In this document: positions 1 to 12,189 of the stretch, piece by piece
How the letters are laid out: every line of letters starts with the position of its first letter
How positions within the stretch are numbered: the first letter of the stretch is position 1
From: Branchiostoma lanceolatum
Taxonomy: Eukaryota > Chordata > Leptocardii > Amphioxiformes > Branchiostomatidae
Assembly (NCBI RefSeq): GCF_035083965.1
Contig: NC_089726.1
Coordinates: 22,366,559 to 22,430,558 of the forward strand
Length of the DNA stretch: 64,000 nt
Reading direction: 5' to 3'
Translations under genes and position numbers: made by a program
The notes under the pieces: generated by a model
Databases searched by the model: none
What the model was told of the DNA's origin: nothing
The model's input: only the letters and a program-made list of their open reading frames with translations

Positions 1-214
1 GGCTTTTTAAGGGATTTCTTTTCTTTCTTTTTTAAACATTTCCTTGAAACAGAATCGTGATTGGCCAGCTAAAATATTTCTAGATCTAATGACAGTGTAT
101 CATTTCACTGAGTAATGCACGGATGACAGGTAAAAACTAAAAAAGGATAGAGTTTATTTGTGTTGGAAGTTTACATGGCAAATGTACAAAGCCAATTTAA
201 CTTTGTCGCAACAT

Positions 215-608
215 ACACATGGGTGTTTGAACAAGATCTCATGACGTCCTGGGTTCAAATCCCCTGATAGACATTTGACGTTGTGCCCTTGGGAAAAGCA
301 CTTTATTACACAAATTTCCTCACTTCACTCAGATGAAAATGAGTACCAGTAGCTTCAGTTAGGGACATCCCTCGGATTGGACGTTAAATAATGTCTGTCC
401 CATGTTCGTGGAGATCCACATCACGAGCATGTTAAGGAACCCATCACAACATATCGAAAAGAGTACTAGAAGGGGTCCTTCCCAGTGTGAGTGAATCATA
501 TAAATCTGACCATACATGCAGCTTGTACTCTTCAGTATACATCTGGTGTGTTACGCCTTGAAGCGGTTTATCGGGTATACAAACAAACAAACAAACAAAC
601 AAACAAAG
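215..608 (+). repeat. tRNA-derived SINE-like repeat with (ACAA)n tail
   Basis: A B-box-like stretch (GGTTCAAATCC, about 252-262) lies near the 5' end, and the copy ends in an (ACAA)n run at about 581-606. The body (dinucleotide TTGTGCCCTTGGGAAAAG, then TCGAAAAGAGTA and GGGGTCCTTCCC) is shared with 15579-15935, which shows it is a dispersed family. The left boundary is uncertain. The 148-aa open frame across it is not a gene. Confidence 0.7.
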
Positions 609-1019
609 CAGTTTACAAATCATAGGACAGGTGTGACAAATTCACCGGGAGAAGTGTGTGTGCACATGTGCAATATAGTTACTTCAATGTGTAAAGGTCA
701 CCAAGTAGTGCTACTGCAGTTTCATTTATGTTCACTGGGATTTATTAATCTAATATTCTGGTTGGAGGATTTTGGATTCCCAAACCAAAGTGTGTATCAT
801 GTAGTACAATGGAAATATATCAATAGCAGTAGCATATTTGGATATTGTGAAAATGAAACCTGTGCTGCTAACATTTCCAGTTTTACAGTACAATTGTCTT
901 TCAAATCCTGCTTATGTTACAAATCATCATCAACAAATCATGTACACATCATACCCTATTAAAGAGATGTAGGTTTGCCATAGCCACTTATGTAGGTCAG
1001 AATCTGAAACTATATTATG
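609..1019. other. No feature recognised
   Basis: AT-rich sequence with no coding, RNA or repeat signature that I recognise, ending at the 5-bp direct repeat TTATG that flanks the next element. Confidence 0.5.
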
Positions 1020-1391
1020 CAGTGTTCGAAATACCCACCTGCAGTCTGCAATTTGCAGAAAGATTTTGAAGATTGCAGAAGAAATATTAAACAACCTGCA
1101 ATTTTGCAGAATGAAAAAATCAGGATTGGGATTCAATGGTTCTCAATTTTTCACACACATGTATGTTTTTCCTGTTTCAAACTTTGCTTGTAAAAATCAA
1201 AGATAGAGTGAGAGGATAAAAGATTACAGCAATGTTGCAAAGCTAGATATAATATAAATAGGCATTATTAGATTGAAAAAGGTTGAAGTATGGAGGCTTG
1301 TATATTTGCAGAAAATATTTTCAAATTGCAGAACAAAATCTTAACATTCTGCAATATTGCAGAGCACTGAAAAAAAGTATTTCTACCACTG
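1020..1391. mobile_element. hAT-like MITE, about 372 bp
   Basis: The left end reads CAGTGTTCGAAATAC and the right end, read on the other strand, CAGTGGTAGAAATAC. TTATG sits directly outside both ends (1015-1019 and 1392-1396). CAGTG-type termini are typical of hAT elements. hAT duplications are usually 8 bp, so the 5-bp direct repeat leaves the class uncertain. The inner arms carry repeated TGCAATTTGCAGA-like motifs in inverted order. There is no transposase frame. Confidence 0.65.
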
Positions 1392-1449
1392 TTATGTATA
1401 TACTTGCTCGCATACATTGTGATTTGATGCCCATTATAAAATCACACAG

Positions 1450-1733
1450 GGATGGTAGCAGCCTCACGGCTCCTGGTTCCAACTGGTTGCTAACTGGGAG
1501 ACCCCGGTTCAATCCTGGGTCAGGATATCTCGGTTGGGGCTGCACCCGTCAATGCGGAAGGGACATAAAAATGGGGGTCCCGTGTTCGAAGAGTGACTGT
1601 AACTGTTACCGTGCCTCAAGCAAGTTATCGAAAAGGGAAGAGCAACCTCTCCCTGTAAAAATATACCCTGCTACTGAAACAGCAAGGAAACTTGCTGTCC
1701 TATGTGCCACTAAGGGTCTGAGAGAACGATAAA
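1450..1733 (+). repeat. tRNA-like SINE fragment
   Basis: It holds a tRNA-like promoter half (CCGGTTCAATCCTGGG at about 1503-1518 looks like a B box) followed by a body with GGGGGTCCCGTGTTCGAA and ATCGAAAAGGGAAGAGCAACC, echoing the 215-608 family. It ends in AACGATAAAA. The family assignment rests only on these shared motifs. The 149-aa frame over it is not a gene. Confidence 0.5.
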
Positions 1734-1787
1734 ATGATCATTTGAACAGTAACTAAAATTCGCTACAAATTTAGTACAACCAGTCTA

Positions 1788-2910
1788 ACGGGGGATGCTC
1801 TAACATCGCACGTTTTTTTACGCGCTCGAACTCACGGCGCCCCATCGCTGGTTGCCAGAGAGTGGTCAGGTTTTGATGAATGAATTTTGAACACATTCAT
1901 CTAAAGAACTTACTTGGATAAGAAATGTATTCAGACTGTTCATGAGCCCTTCACGCTCCGAGTTACAAGCGGCAAACGCTGTGAGACGTTTTCGCGAATG
2001 TACGTTCTGATTTAGTGCTACGCTTGATAGTGTGCCTAACTTGGCACGCTTTTATAATATTGTTCTCTTCGGAAGTTGGTGATGGAGTTAAGAAAATGTA
2101 AATGAGGCTTGCAGTCTACTATATTCTAGCTTTCTTTTGACCGGGAAATTTTGACTGTATGCACTTCTCACGTCATGTGATAAAGGCTATACCTAGCGCA
2201 TCCCAGCTCATGATTTCACGGGAAATAGGCTATTACGCACTGTGTGCGTGGCCCGACGTACGTATTGCATGCGGCCCGACTGACAAATTAATTACGAAAA
2301 AACGCCAAGGCTTACATCAACAATACTCCGTCTACTTATTGCCTAATGTCTTCGCCATCTTTGTATTCAGTTTCCTTTTCATAGACGGTACCAATCACAT
2401 GTTAGAGCGTAACAAATCTCTGAACCTCGCTGTGCGTTAAATCGCCCCGCCACCATCACGGCGAGGAAAAGAGGCGGGAAAACAACGTCGCCAGACGACA
2501 CCGATGTTTACGTTGTTTTTCTTTGGTCAGTTTTCTACTCAACAAACACTTAAAGACCCAAATTTTTAGTGTTTTATGAAGTTATATTTCTTACGTGAAT
2601 GATAGTTGTGTGTCAGCTTGGCACAGGTCGTATATTTAGGCCCCGGGACGTCTAGCTACGCAGTGACCCTCTACTCAGTCTACTCAGCGCTACCAGCATT
2701 ATTGTCAAAATATTATTTTTCGACAAAACAAGAAATGAATATGTACAAATATGTTTTGAATGCAAATGACAGCTATGTGCATGAACTTCATTTATTTACC
2801 TTCCTTATCAGTATAGTCAGTGGTCACAAACACAGCGTACTTATGCAAAATGAGGTCAGTAAAAAATCCGTGCGATGTTAGGGCGCGTGCGATGTTCGGG
2901 CGCCCCCCGT
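1788..2910 (+). mobile_element. 1.1-kb non-autonomous TIR element, copy 1
   Basis: The left end is ACGGGGG followed by CTCTAACATCGCACG. The right end on the other strand is ACGGGGGG, then CCTAACATCGCACG. TA lies outside each end (1786-1787, 2911-2912), as expected of a TA-target superfamily. A diverged copy in the opposite orientation lies at 25828-26921 and matches along its whole length, for example the block around 2159-2330. No transposase is encoded; the 93-aa frame at 2159 is conserved only as repeat DNA. Confidence 0.75.
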
Positions 2911-2967
2911 TAACCTCATATTTGGTACAACTAACGTTACAATAGTACAAGGTACTACTATGACAAC

Positions 2968-2977
2968 GGGACTTTCC
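2968..2977 (+). promoter_or_regulatory. Consensus kappa-B motif
   Basis: GGGACTTTCC is an exact match to a classical NF-kappa-B site. It lies about 10.1 kb upstream of the PGRP start codon. A 10-bp match is expected by chance in a window this long at low frequency, so a regulatory role is only a suggestion. Confidence 0.2.
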
Positions 2978-3166
2978 ACAGACGACTATCAATACTCTAA
3001 CTTTATCATATCACACTTTACCTGTTTATGTAGAGGAGAAAAGTGGGACTTCAGGTGTCCATGTACGTGAACAGCTGCAGCAACATGCACCAGCAAGAAT
3101 CAGCTGTGGAATTTCGCGCCTGTTTTTACTTCCGGATTGTAGACGCCTCTGGATGCCGGAAATGGA

Positions 3167-3298
3167 ATGTTACTTTAGATCGCTGGAGGGCGCTCCTGTA
3201 CTGTGTGGTCTCAAAGCAGATCCGGTGTCACTGGATTGTTACACTAGATCGCTGGACGGCGCTCGTGACTGGTCTCAAAGCAGATTCGGTGTCCGGTG
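3167..3298 (+). repeat. Imperfect tandem duplication, about 66 bp x 2
   Basis: Two adjacent copies share TAGATCGCTGGA(G/C)GGCGCTC and TGGTCTCAAAGCAGAT(C/T)CGGTGTC. The repeat puts two similar short open frames in different phases; neither resembles a protein I know. Confidence 0.7.
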
Positions 3299-3330
3299 TT
3301 ATCTCACTGATTCTTCCGATCAGATTGAGC

Positions 3331-3450
3331 GTATTTGGCGGCGGTTTGTACGTTTTTCTGGAGGTGTAAGCTTTTTACCAGGCTAGGAGGGTATCTGCAC
3401 AAAGCTCGCATTTCGAGAAAAACGTACAAAGCCCCGACAAATACACTCAA
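3331..3450. repeat. Short inverted repeat
   Basis: Arms of about 32 nt (3331-3362 and 3418-3450) share GTATTTG-CGG-G-TTTGTACGTTTTTCT on opposite strands, separated by about 55 nt. It may be a terminal fragment of a DNA transposon. Confidence 0.6.
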
Positions 3451-3504
3451 AACACGCTCGACTGTTACATCTACCCAGAGATTTAGCCATACTAGTACAG
3501 ACAC

Positions 3505-4323
3505 TGAACCTTAATCCGACACTTTTGAGAAAATGCAGCGCAGAATCATTAATCAACAAGCGACCTTGTGAGTATTTCAGTAACTGTTGGGTGTATTATG
3601 TTTAGCGCTTCCCCAGTCATTACTGCACATGTATAAGCATTCCGATTATCGAGCCGTGGCCGGAAAACAAGGCTTGAAAATAGCGTCACTCATGAGCAAG
3701 TCCCCTGGGAAATATGTTCTAAATAGAACATTAATCCGACACAATACAATACTGTAAATGCATTTAAGTTCGCGCGGTATTTGTTTCGCGTGGTTTTTGT
3801 TTCGCGCTAAGGCGAAAATGGAGTGTTTGCGGTGCTTTTAAGTTTGTGGCAGCGCTATAGTCACATACTACTACAGAATTGGACAAAAGTGTTCGCAGTG
3901 GTTTTAAGTTCGCGGAGAAACGGCGAACATAAAACAGCGCGAACATTTCTGCATTTACAGTAGTGAATTTGTTTATCCTTGATTTTGCTCTATACAGTTA
4001 AAGCTGTTTGTCAATCTCTCCCGGTCAACCAAAAGCCAGTTACACCGAGGTAGAATAGACACACCATATCACAGTCGACACAATTGTCAACTACCGTGAA
4101 CTAGTCATCAACCATCGTCCTAAAAATGCTATGGCTGCTCTAACTCCCACGACATGTCCGACGTGATAAATACATGTCAAATTTTCCTTCTCACCAGAAC
4201 TTCAGGGCCTTTACTTACCATTGCACATTTTTATGTTGCCTACCTTACTGTATCTTAGAAGCTATCAGAATATTTTGCATATCAGCGCCAGGAGAGTACT
4301 GAAAAATGTCGGATTAAGGTTCA
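3505..4323. mobile_element. TIR element with TGAACCTTAATCCGACA ends
   Basis: TGAACCTTAATCCGACA at 3505-3521 recurs inverted at 4307-4323, followed inward by TTTT in both arms. A third related motif (ATTAATCCGACAC) sits at 3730-3742 next to a nested insertion. No protein is encoded. Target duplication is unclear. Confidence 0.6.
3750..3962. mobile_element. 213-bp MITE nested in the 3505-4323 element
   Basis: Perfect 13-bp terminal repeats, TACTGTAAATGCA at 3750-3762 and TGCATTTACAGTA at 3950-3962. Inside are repeated GTTCGCG/TTTCGCG motifs on both strands. The terminal TA may be the target duplication. Confidence 0.75.
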
Positions 4324-5174
4324 CTGCCGTTACATCGAAAACAGCTGTCGGGGTCTCAGTTAACGACAGGAAAGGGCAGAGGAAACCCATTTTAAACGGG
4401 CAGGGGGTACGATTTTAGGACAGCCAGCTTTATCACTATCATGAACATTTTTAAGTTCCCTGGAAAGGAGCTTGAGTAAGTGTATTGTTAAAATTTCCCA
4501 ACTCTTTCCATAAGGCGGAGCAAGCTACTTTGATCTACCGTAATTCGGAACGATTTTTCCCTCCCCGTAATAGTAGTTGACTTCCTGACTTTGGTACGAT
4601 GCGTAGATAGTCCTGCGGAATTTAGATTCGTCAGTGTTGAAGTTGCACTTTGTTTTTAAACACTGTTTTTGGTCTATTTCTTCATGTGAGGCTGGGCATG
4701 AACAGCAATGAGGGCCAATGAGGGAGAAGTGCTGAGATCGCTTTTGATCTATTTGTTTCTTTGAATTCTTTACAACGTGAACCGGGGAGGAGAAAACAGG
4801 TGCATCTATGAGACTGGAGCTTCTTTGACAGGAGATCGATACATGCAGTTCTATTAGATCTGCCAGGCGACGCTTTTGATCCATGAACATAGAGGTGCTA
4901 CAGCAGAGAAATGTTCACTTATGACAAAAGTCGTTCTTTGCTTGTACGTGAGTTTCTCACATTTCGAATAGGGATCGGTCATCCAGGAAACGAAAAAAAT
5001 AGGGCAAATGTTTGCAAAGAAGCAAGCGACCTTTCCTTGGTGCTGAACACTATTCGTTCACCCAAATAGTGTGTTCTGTATTGCACAAGGCAAAGATACA
5101 CTAATAAAACTCATATAATATTTTGTCGCTTCTAAAGATGAATCACCCATTCCTGACCACTTTATGGTCGAGAG
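4324..5174. other. No feature recognised
   Basis: A 121-aa minus-strand open frame (4525-4890) has no recognisable domain. CCTTGGTGCTGAACACTAT at about 5036-5054 recurs near 23477, so part of this stretch is repeat-derived. Confidence 0.4.
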
Positions 5175-5249
5175 ATGTTATGTTATGTTATGTTATGTTA
5201 TGTTATGTTATGTTATGTTATGTTATGTTATGTTATGTTATGTTATGTT
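5175..5249 (+). repeat. (ATGTT)n pentanucleotide microsatellite
   Basis: About 15 perfect head-to-tail copies of the 5-mer. Confidence 0.95.
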
Positions 5250-5906
5250 CGTACTTAGGTCAGTTAATCTTAAGTTTTTTTTAAAATGTCGATTGTCATC
5301 TTTTATCCAAATCCTCTGTGATCGAAATATTAGGTAAAAAAATTAACATTCTGTACAATTTTAGGTGTGATTATGTTTTGAACAGTTAATAATGTAAATA
5401 TTGTAATTGTTCTTACACTACCAGGTGCATAAATGTGAAAATTATGTGAATTTGCTGCAAAATTCCAAGAAAATTGACATAATGTGAATCGCGAAATGTT
5501 ATTATATGTGAAACAATTTGACCCTTTACAGTTCTAACTACAAAATATTATCGATACGAGAATAAAGGTTGATATCCCATTGAAGTAAATGAAAGAAAAA
5601 TATCGAAAACAGCCATTAGTGGGAAACTTTTTTTCTGTCTAATAGCTACTAGTTACATGGTGTTGCGACTGAGTTGGAAGTGGGAAATTCTGATTAGCTT
5701 TAAGCCTAACATTTCACATTGTGACTAGATATTCAATAACGATTGTCTAACAGAGCCACATAACCCCTGCTATAAAGGTGCAATTTGTTTGTGTCACAAC
5801 TTTTAATGTAAAATACATATTTGACTGTAGACTTTCGTGATTCGCAGTTTCATTAAGCGTGATCGTTCCTAATACAATGTAGCATAATCAATTAAACAAA
5901 AAAATA
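5250..5906. other. AT-rich DNA, no feature recognised
   Basis: No long frame, repeat or RNA signature was seen. Confidence 0.5.
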
Positions 5907-5908
5907 TA

Positions 5909-6902
5909 CACTCAGCACAAAAAGTTTGGAAACTTAACTATGGTCGATCATATCTCCGTTGTTTCTGGATCAATTTCAATGATTGATATATCATTACAAA
6001 ACTTGTGTAATTTTCTTTCCCATGATACAAAACTTATTATGGTTGTAAATTAATGCAACGAGTACCAGACCTGCTTATGCGAGCAGGTCACTTAAAAAAG
6101 TGCCCAGATTACCCTACTAATGTCAAACGCTCAATTCAGTATTTTTCTTCTGATGGTAGTACGTGGCTTTTGTACGAGGATAATTATATTGTATTAGATA
6201 GATTGGTTAGCCTAATAGAATGTTTTCTATGCACCAGTGAATGCTATACTTTGTACCTTGTACAATTGTTGTGCAATAAAGTTATTATGAAACTTGGAGG
6301 TGGTCTGAAATGGCTCTCATTCTGTATGGACGTGCACTATCACCTTGCAGATCTTGGAAATGTGACTGGATTGAGAAAGGTATCTCTATGTCTTGACACA
6401 TCGAGGTTGCTTATGATGATTAGCCTGGTTTTTCCTCTGGCAGTTAACGTTGTACTGCCCCATACTATGACGCTGGCTCCAACAAAACAATCAGTCAGTC
6501 TACCTGTGCAACAGTCAGCATAGGGTTCTCCTCACTGGCCCCATAGTTTCATTTACCTATCCAACAGTCGAAATAAACCTTCACTTATCTGTAGCTGTGA
6601 ACATAACATTTCTCCACACACTGTTCCATTCATTATGTGGACAACACCACCACAAATGGGTTTGGCGCTGCGCTGAGTGTTTGACAATAGCATGGAAATT
6701 TGGGCACTTTTTTCTACAACCCACTCGCGTAAGCAGGCCTGGTGCTCGCTCCATGAGATTGCAATTATAATGAGTTGGGTATCATAGGAAAGGAAATTAA
6801 TTACACAAGCTTTCCAACGATATACAATGCATTGAAATTGATTAAGAAACAACGGAAATATGATCAACCAAACTAAAGTTTCCAAACTTTTTGTGCGTAG
6901 TG
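5909..6902. mobile_element. Tc1/mariner-like element with about 240-bp inverted repeats
   Basis: The ends read CACTCAGCACAAAAAGTTTGG and, from the other side, CACTACGCACAAAAAGTTTGG, each with TA outside (5907-5908, 6903-6904). Complementarity continues inward to about 6150 and from about 6660: GACCTGCTTATGCGAG pairs with the region near 6724-6740, and AAAAAAGTGCCCA recurs inverted. TA target and end sequence fit Tc1/mariner. The frames inside (6053-6523 + and 6553-6885 -) are largely the arms themselves, with no DDE motif, so the element is non-autonomous. Confidence 0.75.
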
Positions 6903-6980
6903 TACATAGACAAACCTGGCAGATTCACATACACCAGGATACTTCAATCAGCGATATTCTACTAAAATTATATCTTATAC

Positions 6981-8071
6981 ATGTAACGTTGGGTAACATA
7001 AATTCGCCATTTTTCCGATAATGGTTGACTGAAATCAATCTAACAGAACAATAAACCATCCTTTTTTTCTATTATTCTGTCAGTATCATGTACTATCTTT
7101 GCACTAATCATATATATGGTAGATTTTGTCTCTAGTCGTGCTGACACCATAATATTTCAACTTGAAACTACCGTCCGCCGCACGCACGATGACGGTGTTG
7201 TCGGACAGGTGTGAACATTATTTCGGGAGAGAAGATTCGTCTTGAATATCTTACCGCTAATTACATTTTATACAGTAGCTATTCGTTTCATCCTTGGCTT
7301 GAGGAGAGTGCTATGGATATAGACGTGTCCAAGTAAAAAAAAATCACGAAAAAACGGCCATACCGCACACATCAGGCCTTAGGTAACATCCCGTTTGTTG
7401 AGTCGGTAGAACGTCATGCACTCAAAGTCGATCCCCACCGTCATGGCAACGTGTACATTATTCATGGGAGGTTGGCTGGATGCCGTAGCAATGGTTATAC
7501 TACTATGTCCATGTGTTCCTTGTTGTGTTAGGAGCAAACTTTGAGGAAAATATCGTCTTCAGTCCACTATCACACGCAACATTTAGACAAAAAAGTGTTC
7601 CTCACAAACCTTTGTCGTCTGCTTGACGACAGGATTCTGGGTAATGATATGGCGGCGGGAAAATACACGTGCCGTAGGTTGTAGCAACAAAGAGGAGTTT
7701 CGGATTGATCACACTTAGAATCCAGTTGCAGGTTAGCAAAAGAGATTGTAATAAGTTGTCTTGTAAATAATTGTGTTTAGCAGGCAGGAGATGTGACATT
7801 TGTCTTATAAACCAGCGAACAACCGTGCTGTGTGATTCTCCCACGAAACCCCCAGACTCTGTCAATAAGGGGCGGAGAGTTTTTGACGTCGCCAACTTCT
7901 AATGAATGGTTATCGAAGCTTTTCAGCCAGTGTTCTGAATACGTCAGTCTATCCGGTTTGCATTGCTGGCGTTATAACTGATTTTGCATCTAGCACATAT
8001 CCCTAAAATACACCGTTTCAAAAAATGGCGAATTTAAGTACCCCGCGAATTTATGTTACCCAACGTTACAT
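6981..8071. mobile_element. 1.09-kb TIR element
   Basis: A 27-bp perfect terminal repeat beginning ATGTAACGTTGGGTAACATA occurs at 6981-7007 and inverted at 8045-8071. Just inside both ends is AATTCGCCATTTTT in similar context. No recognisable transposase; the 97-aa minus-strand frame at 7602-7895 shows no domain. The superfamily is unassigned. It starts only 78 bp after the preceding element. Confidence 0.75.
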
Positions 8072-8777
8072 GATATCACTCTATACAAGTTTTTTTTTTT
8101 ACATTAAATTCAGTCTTGTTTATCCAGCACTGCATTTAGCTAAGACACACCTTTTGCTGTCTTGATTTCTCTCTAATATGAAGATAATAAAATCCATTTA
8201 CAGCACCTACCAAACTCCGTACTCTATCTAAGGTGGGACAATTCTTGAAGTTAGATGGATTGCTCAACTCTTGTCTCCTTAGGTTTAAGAATATGGTAGA
8301 CAAACATCTGGAAATAGATGCCATTAGTGCCCAAGTCTACTTTTTAACTCTATAAAAGTGGTGTCTAAGACAATAGTACACTTTCGTCAATAACAACATC
8401 AAATACATTCTCGCAATACACACTGCAGAAAGGCTTAGTACAGCTGGACAATCCTATAAATGGTAAGGAACAAGGAATTGAAGAGGCAGGCACTCTCGAG
8501 AACTTCTGCAACGGTCCCCCCGGCAGTAGGAAGATGTCAGCCCGGAACAAGGGTTCACCTGGACAAGCTTGAGTTAAATTGCTTGATCTTCATCATCTTG
8601 TCGTGAGAGTGTCACGGATGAACGTGATCTTACTTTGAAATAACCAAGGAGGTTACAGTGAATAACTATAACAGAAGAATTGAATCAACAAGAAGCCATG
8701 GGCGTCATTTTAACACAATAAAATTCTTCGGGCGTGCCCCTCCCTCCGACCTTTAACATATTAGCCCATTCGTAAAG
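8072..8777. other. No feature recognised
   Basis: Two short minus-strand frames (8136-8324, 8365-8550) have no recognisable motif. Confidence 0.4.
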
Positions 8778-8914
8778 TCGAGTACGCATGTGCAGTGTCA
8801 AAGGTGAAGGCCCCTGGTTTGTTAAACAGTTCTCGTCTCGACATTGTCTCGATTTGCAAAACAATGGCCAAGCGGCTTTCAGGGGCCTTCGCTTTGACTG
8901 CAATGCGTACTTGA
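8778..8914. mobile_element. 137-bp near-palindromic MITE
   Basis: The left arm (GAGTACGCATGTGCAGTGTC, then AAGGCCCCT) is matched inverted by the right arm (AGGGGCCTTCGCTTTGACTG, then GCGTACTTGA). A related fragment lies at 30147-30233 with the same GAGTACGCATGTGCAGT and AAGGCCCCT blocks. Confidence 0.7.
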
Positions 8915-11139
8915 ATCTAGGAATGGACTTCCTAGTGTTGTGCAGTCAGGTACAGTCACAGTTATTGTGACCATAGACAACGAGGCAGCAACATCAAGAG
9001 CAATGCTACAACTCAACCAGCACCGCAATATTATCTGTACACGTTGTCTAAATGTTATCCTCAAAAACATTGATGTAAATGATCGTTAATGTCTCCACGA
9101 ACCATAACGTATGGCTGCGCTTTCTTTAATCCACAGCATTTGAAGTGAATACGTTACGCATTCACTGCCAGCGGCACTTAGCTTACAGATTCATAATTCG
9201 CATGACCTTGAACATCAGATTATTGCCAAGTCCTGTCTGTCAACAGATTTTTCACATTTGATCTAACTGAATCGAACCTGATACTCAAATAACGTCGCAG
9301 TAGGTCACTAAAATCATTTAAATCCTCTTTGCCGCTGCAGGACGCGGTTATTCCTGCGATTATATTTTCAGCCGCTAGACAGCGCCTTTGAGCCATGCGT
9401 GAAGCGAAGCAATATTCATGCTGATTGCTGATTGGTGTATTGCGATGACCAAGGCTAAGGTTGTCCAAAACAGGGATACGAACAAATAAATATGATGTTT
9501 AGTGTGTTTGTATTGTCGCTATGTTTCTACTAATCTCTAAGCATATATTCGGGGACTGAATGGTGTTTTTCCGGGGTGATCGTTTTGTATCATCCTGGCA
9601 AACTGACAATTCATGCCTCCTGGCACATGTAACATCAACTTTTGCTGCAATAATTTGTTTGTTCGCTAGTCGGAGCCTTTGAGTTATTGATCACTGATAC
9701 AGGAAACTATTACCATTTACCACAGTTATTGTATGGTCGAAGAAGTGTATAGTTTTACATTATCATCCAGACTCCAGCTTCAAAACTACCCATTATACTT
9801 CCCAAAATTGTTCCGCTGATCTCAGAATCACGTTTAGTATGTTACAACTTATGCGGCTTTGAATATCACATTAATATTAATTGTGAGTGGGTTAAGATAG
9901 CACAAGATAGTCTTCTTGTAAAATCTCTGCATGTAGTTTTTGCCTCATTGCCAGCGCAATGAAAGTATTATCAGATGTTACTATGTGTTCTCACGGTTTC
10001 GTCCTTTATCCCTCACTTCTGTATTACATTTCAGGTTTAATCTGTGGAGGGTTTCATCCATGACACTGAAAAGTAATGTGTCCTATTACATGAAATGCGA
10101 AAAGAGATATTATATTGTATTAACCAAAACAATCTATAAGAAAACAATCACAATTAACATCAACACACACTATTCGGCCCATTTTCACCATCTTTATTGT
10201 GTAGTCTAATCTACTTGACATTGATTGCAATATGTTTGAAAAAGTTCAGTTAAATTGAGAAAAAAAATCGTTGACAAAGTATAGCTCTACACTAGTAGAA
10301 GCCAGAGAATGCTATTTTGTTTGATATTCATTTAGCTGGTTATAACGGAACGACAGATTCAGACATAATTCAGTCCAAATGTTTAAGGACACACGAAAGT
10401 GGCACATTAACTATATGTAGCATACAGCTAGTCGACTGAATGACTGAATTAAGCTCTAACATCAGAGTAATAAAATATAAGAAAGCAATGAGTGCTGACG
10501 TCATGACGTAGTGACGTTGCTGGCTCCAAACGTGGTCGGTTAGAGGTCTTAACGTCCCCATCCTCACCCCACGAGCCTGAGAACAAATCAGGCAGTAGAT
10601 CAATGCTAGGACAATAGCCGAAAATCTTCTTAGTTTTTCCGACTTCAAGGCTAAGTGAAATCAATCAATCACCAATCAACTATTCTCATTGCAAGTTCAA
10701 AGTACGACAACATTTTAGCTGGCTCTGAATATGACTGAATAAATGGTACATGGTACAACGTATGGCAACAATGGCAAGCTATGAGAGCCCTATCAGCGGA
10801 TCAAGACATTAATTTATCCATTTACAGTTAAGAACGATTTGGTAAAGTTAAAGAGATGCAAAAGAGATTGTCTTGGTCTATATTTTACAAGTAATGTAGA
10901 GATGAAGCTAGGAGTGGCAAGCGTTTACATATAGGGTCACATAGCTATCAGCAGACTTAAGTACCTCAAGAAATGGAGGACAGACACAAAAGAAAAAGAG
11001 GTCTAATGGCTTATCAATAATATCATAAATGGACAACAGAGAGAATGAGACACAGGAGATCTTAACGATTGGATGCCACAACAGAAGAGGCCTAGTGTCA
11101 ACACTGTGTAAAACGACAAAAAGTGAGACATCTGAAATA
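8915..11139. other. No gene recognised
   Basis: Frames at 9220-9468 (-), 9940-10209 (+) and 10370-10664 (-) lack recognisable domains, and I see no convincing splice-linked exon series. Some of this may be old repeat or regulatory DNA. Confidence 0.4.
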
Positions 11140-11837
11140 TTCGTAAGGCCACGGCAAGTAAATTTTATGGATGACATCATCCGCAGACTCCAAAATTAAT
11201 GAGATAGGGCGGAAAAAAACAAGGTGGGCCCCAAAAAACAAGATTCCTATATTTTCAAATTTTGAGATCATAAGTCTTGTTAAACAAGAATTGAGGCGAC
11301 GAAATATGATATCATGACCAAGAGGTCTTTTATTCCTGTATTCAACCAATGAGGTTTCATATATAATATAAAACCTCCTTGATTTAATGTAAACATGTAT
11401 GCGATGGAACACCTTGTGTATACAGCTCAATTAACTAGACCCCCCCCCCCATTATTTATATACTAGTAATGTCCTTGCTAGAACAAATGCAGAAAACAGC
11501 TTGTTATAATACCATCATGGGCAGGAACTACACTGGGTATTCATATACAATGAAACACCTTAGAATGTCAACATTAAACTGTTCTTGAAGATGTGTATAC
11601 AGCCCAATTAACCAGAACAAACGCAGAAAACAGCTTGTCATACCATCAAGGGCAGGAACTACACTGGGTATTCATATGCAATGAAAACCTTAGACTGTCG
11701 ACGTTTACGACATATTTGCCAATTTTTGGCATGTTGACCACCGTCGGAGGGCAATGAAATTTGTTTTTTATTTCGAAATCAGGCGAAAATTAATGAGCGC
11801 GCTGATGTCATCCATAAAAATTACTTGCTGTGGCCTA
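11140..11837. repeat. Repeat cluster with inverted ends and internal tandem copies
   Basis: The block around 11145-11180 (AAATTTTATGGATGACATCAT) returns inverted at 11800-11830. Between them, a unit containing GCAGAAAACAGCTTGT and GGCAGGAACTACACTGGGTA occurs twice (about 11484-11570 and 11622-11700). GTGTATACAGC-CAATTAAC also occurs twice. A degraded TIR element with an internal duplication is likely. An 11-C run lies at about 11440-11451. Confidence 0.55.
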
Positions 11838-12189
11838 AACAGGAAAATACAAAATGGAGGGGGTGAAGGGTGTTGTGTCTCAAAATACACAGAGAACACA
11901 ACAACATCAAGCACGGGCGTGTTCTCATCTGTCCGGTCTGGACGTCTTGACTGTGGCCTGCCTGTGCCAACATCGCCACAACAACCGCCGCAACCGCAAC
12001 ACACGAGTGGAAAGCAATGACGACTTCTCTACAGCTGTCCTTGAGTGAAGTGTAAGGTTTCAAATAAATAGCTGCAAAACCTATGTCATACGGCTATTCC
12101 TACCAAGGAGAAAACCAAACAAACAGATATAAACTGTAAGTATCGTCATATTATCGAGCAATTAAGTAAATATTCTGCTATGCAATATT

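Noticed and set aside
215..262. A real tRNA gene
   Set aside because: Only box-like promoter motifs are present; no cloverleaf can be drawn and the sequence belongs to a SINE family.
4525..4890. 121-aa minus-strand frame as a gene
   Set aside because: No recognisable domain, no splice partners and no start context; length is possible by chance.
6053..6523. 156-aa frame as a transposase
   Set aside because: About the first third is the inverted arm of the Tc1-like element and no DDE motif or helix-turn-helix pattern is visible.
11754..12063. Overlapping frames on both strands near 11.9 kb
   Set aside because: They overlap in several frames, share sequence with a repeat end and match no family I know.
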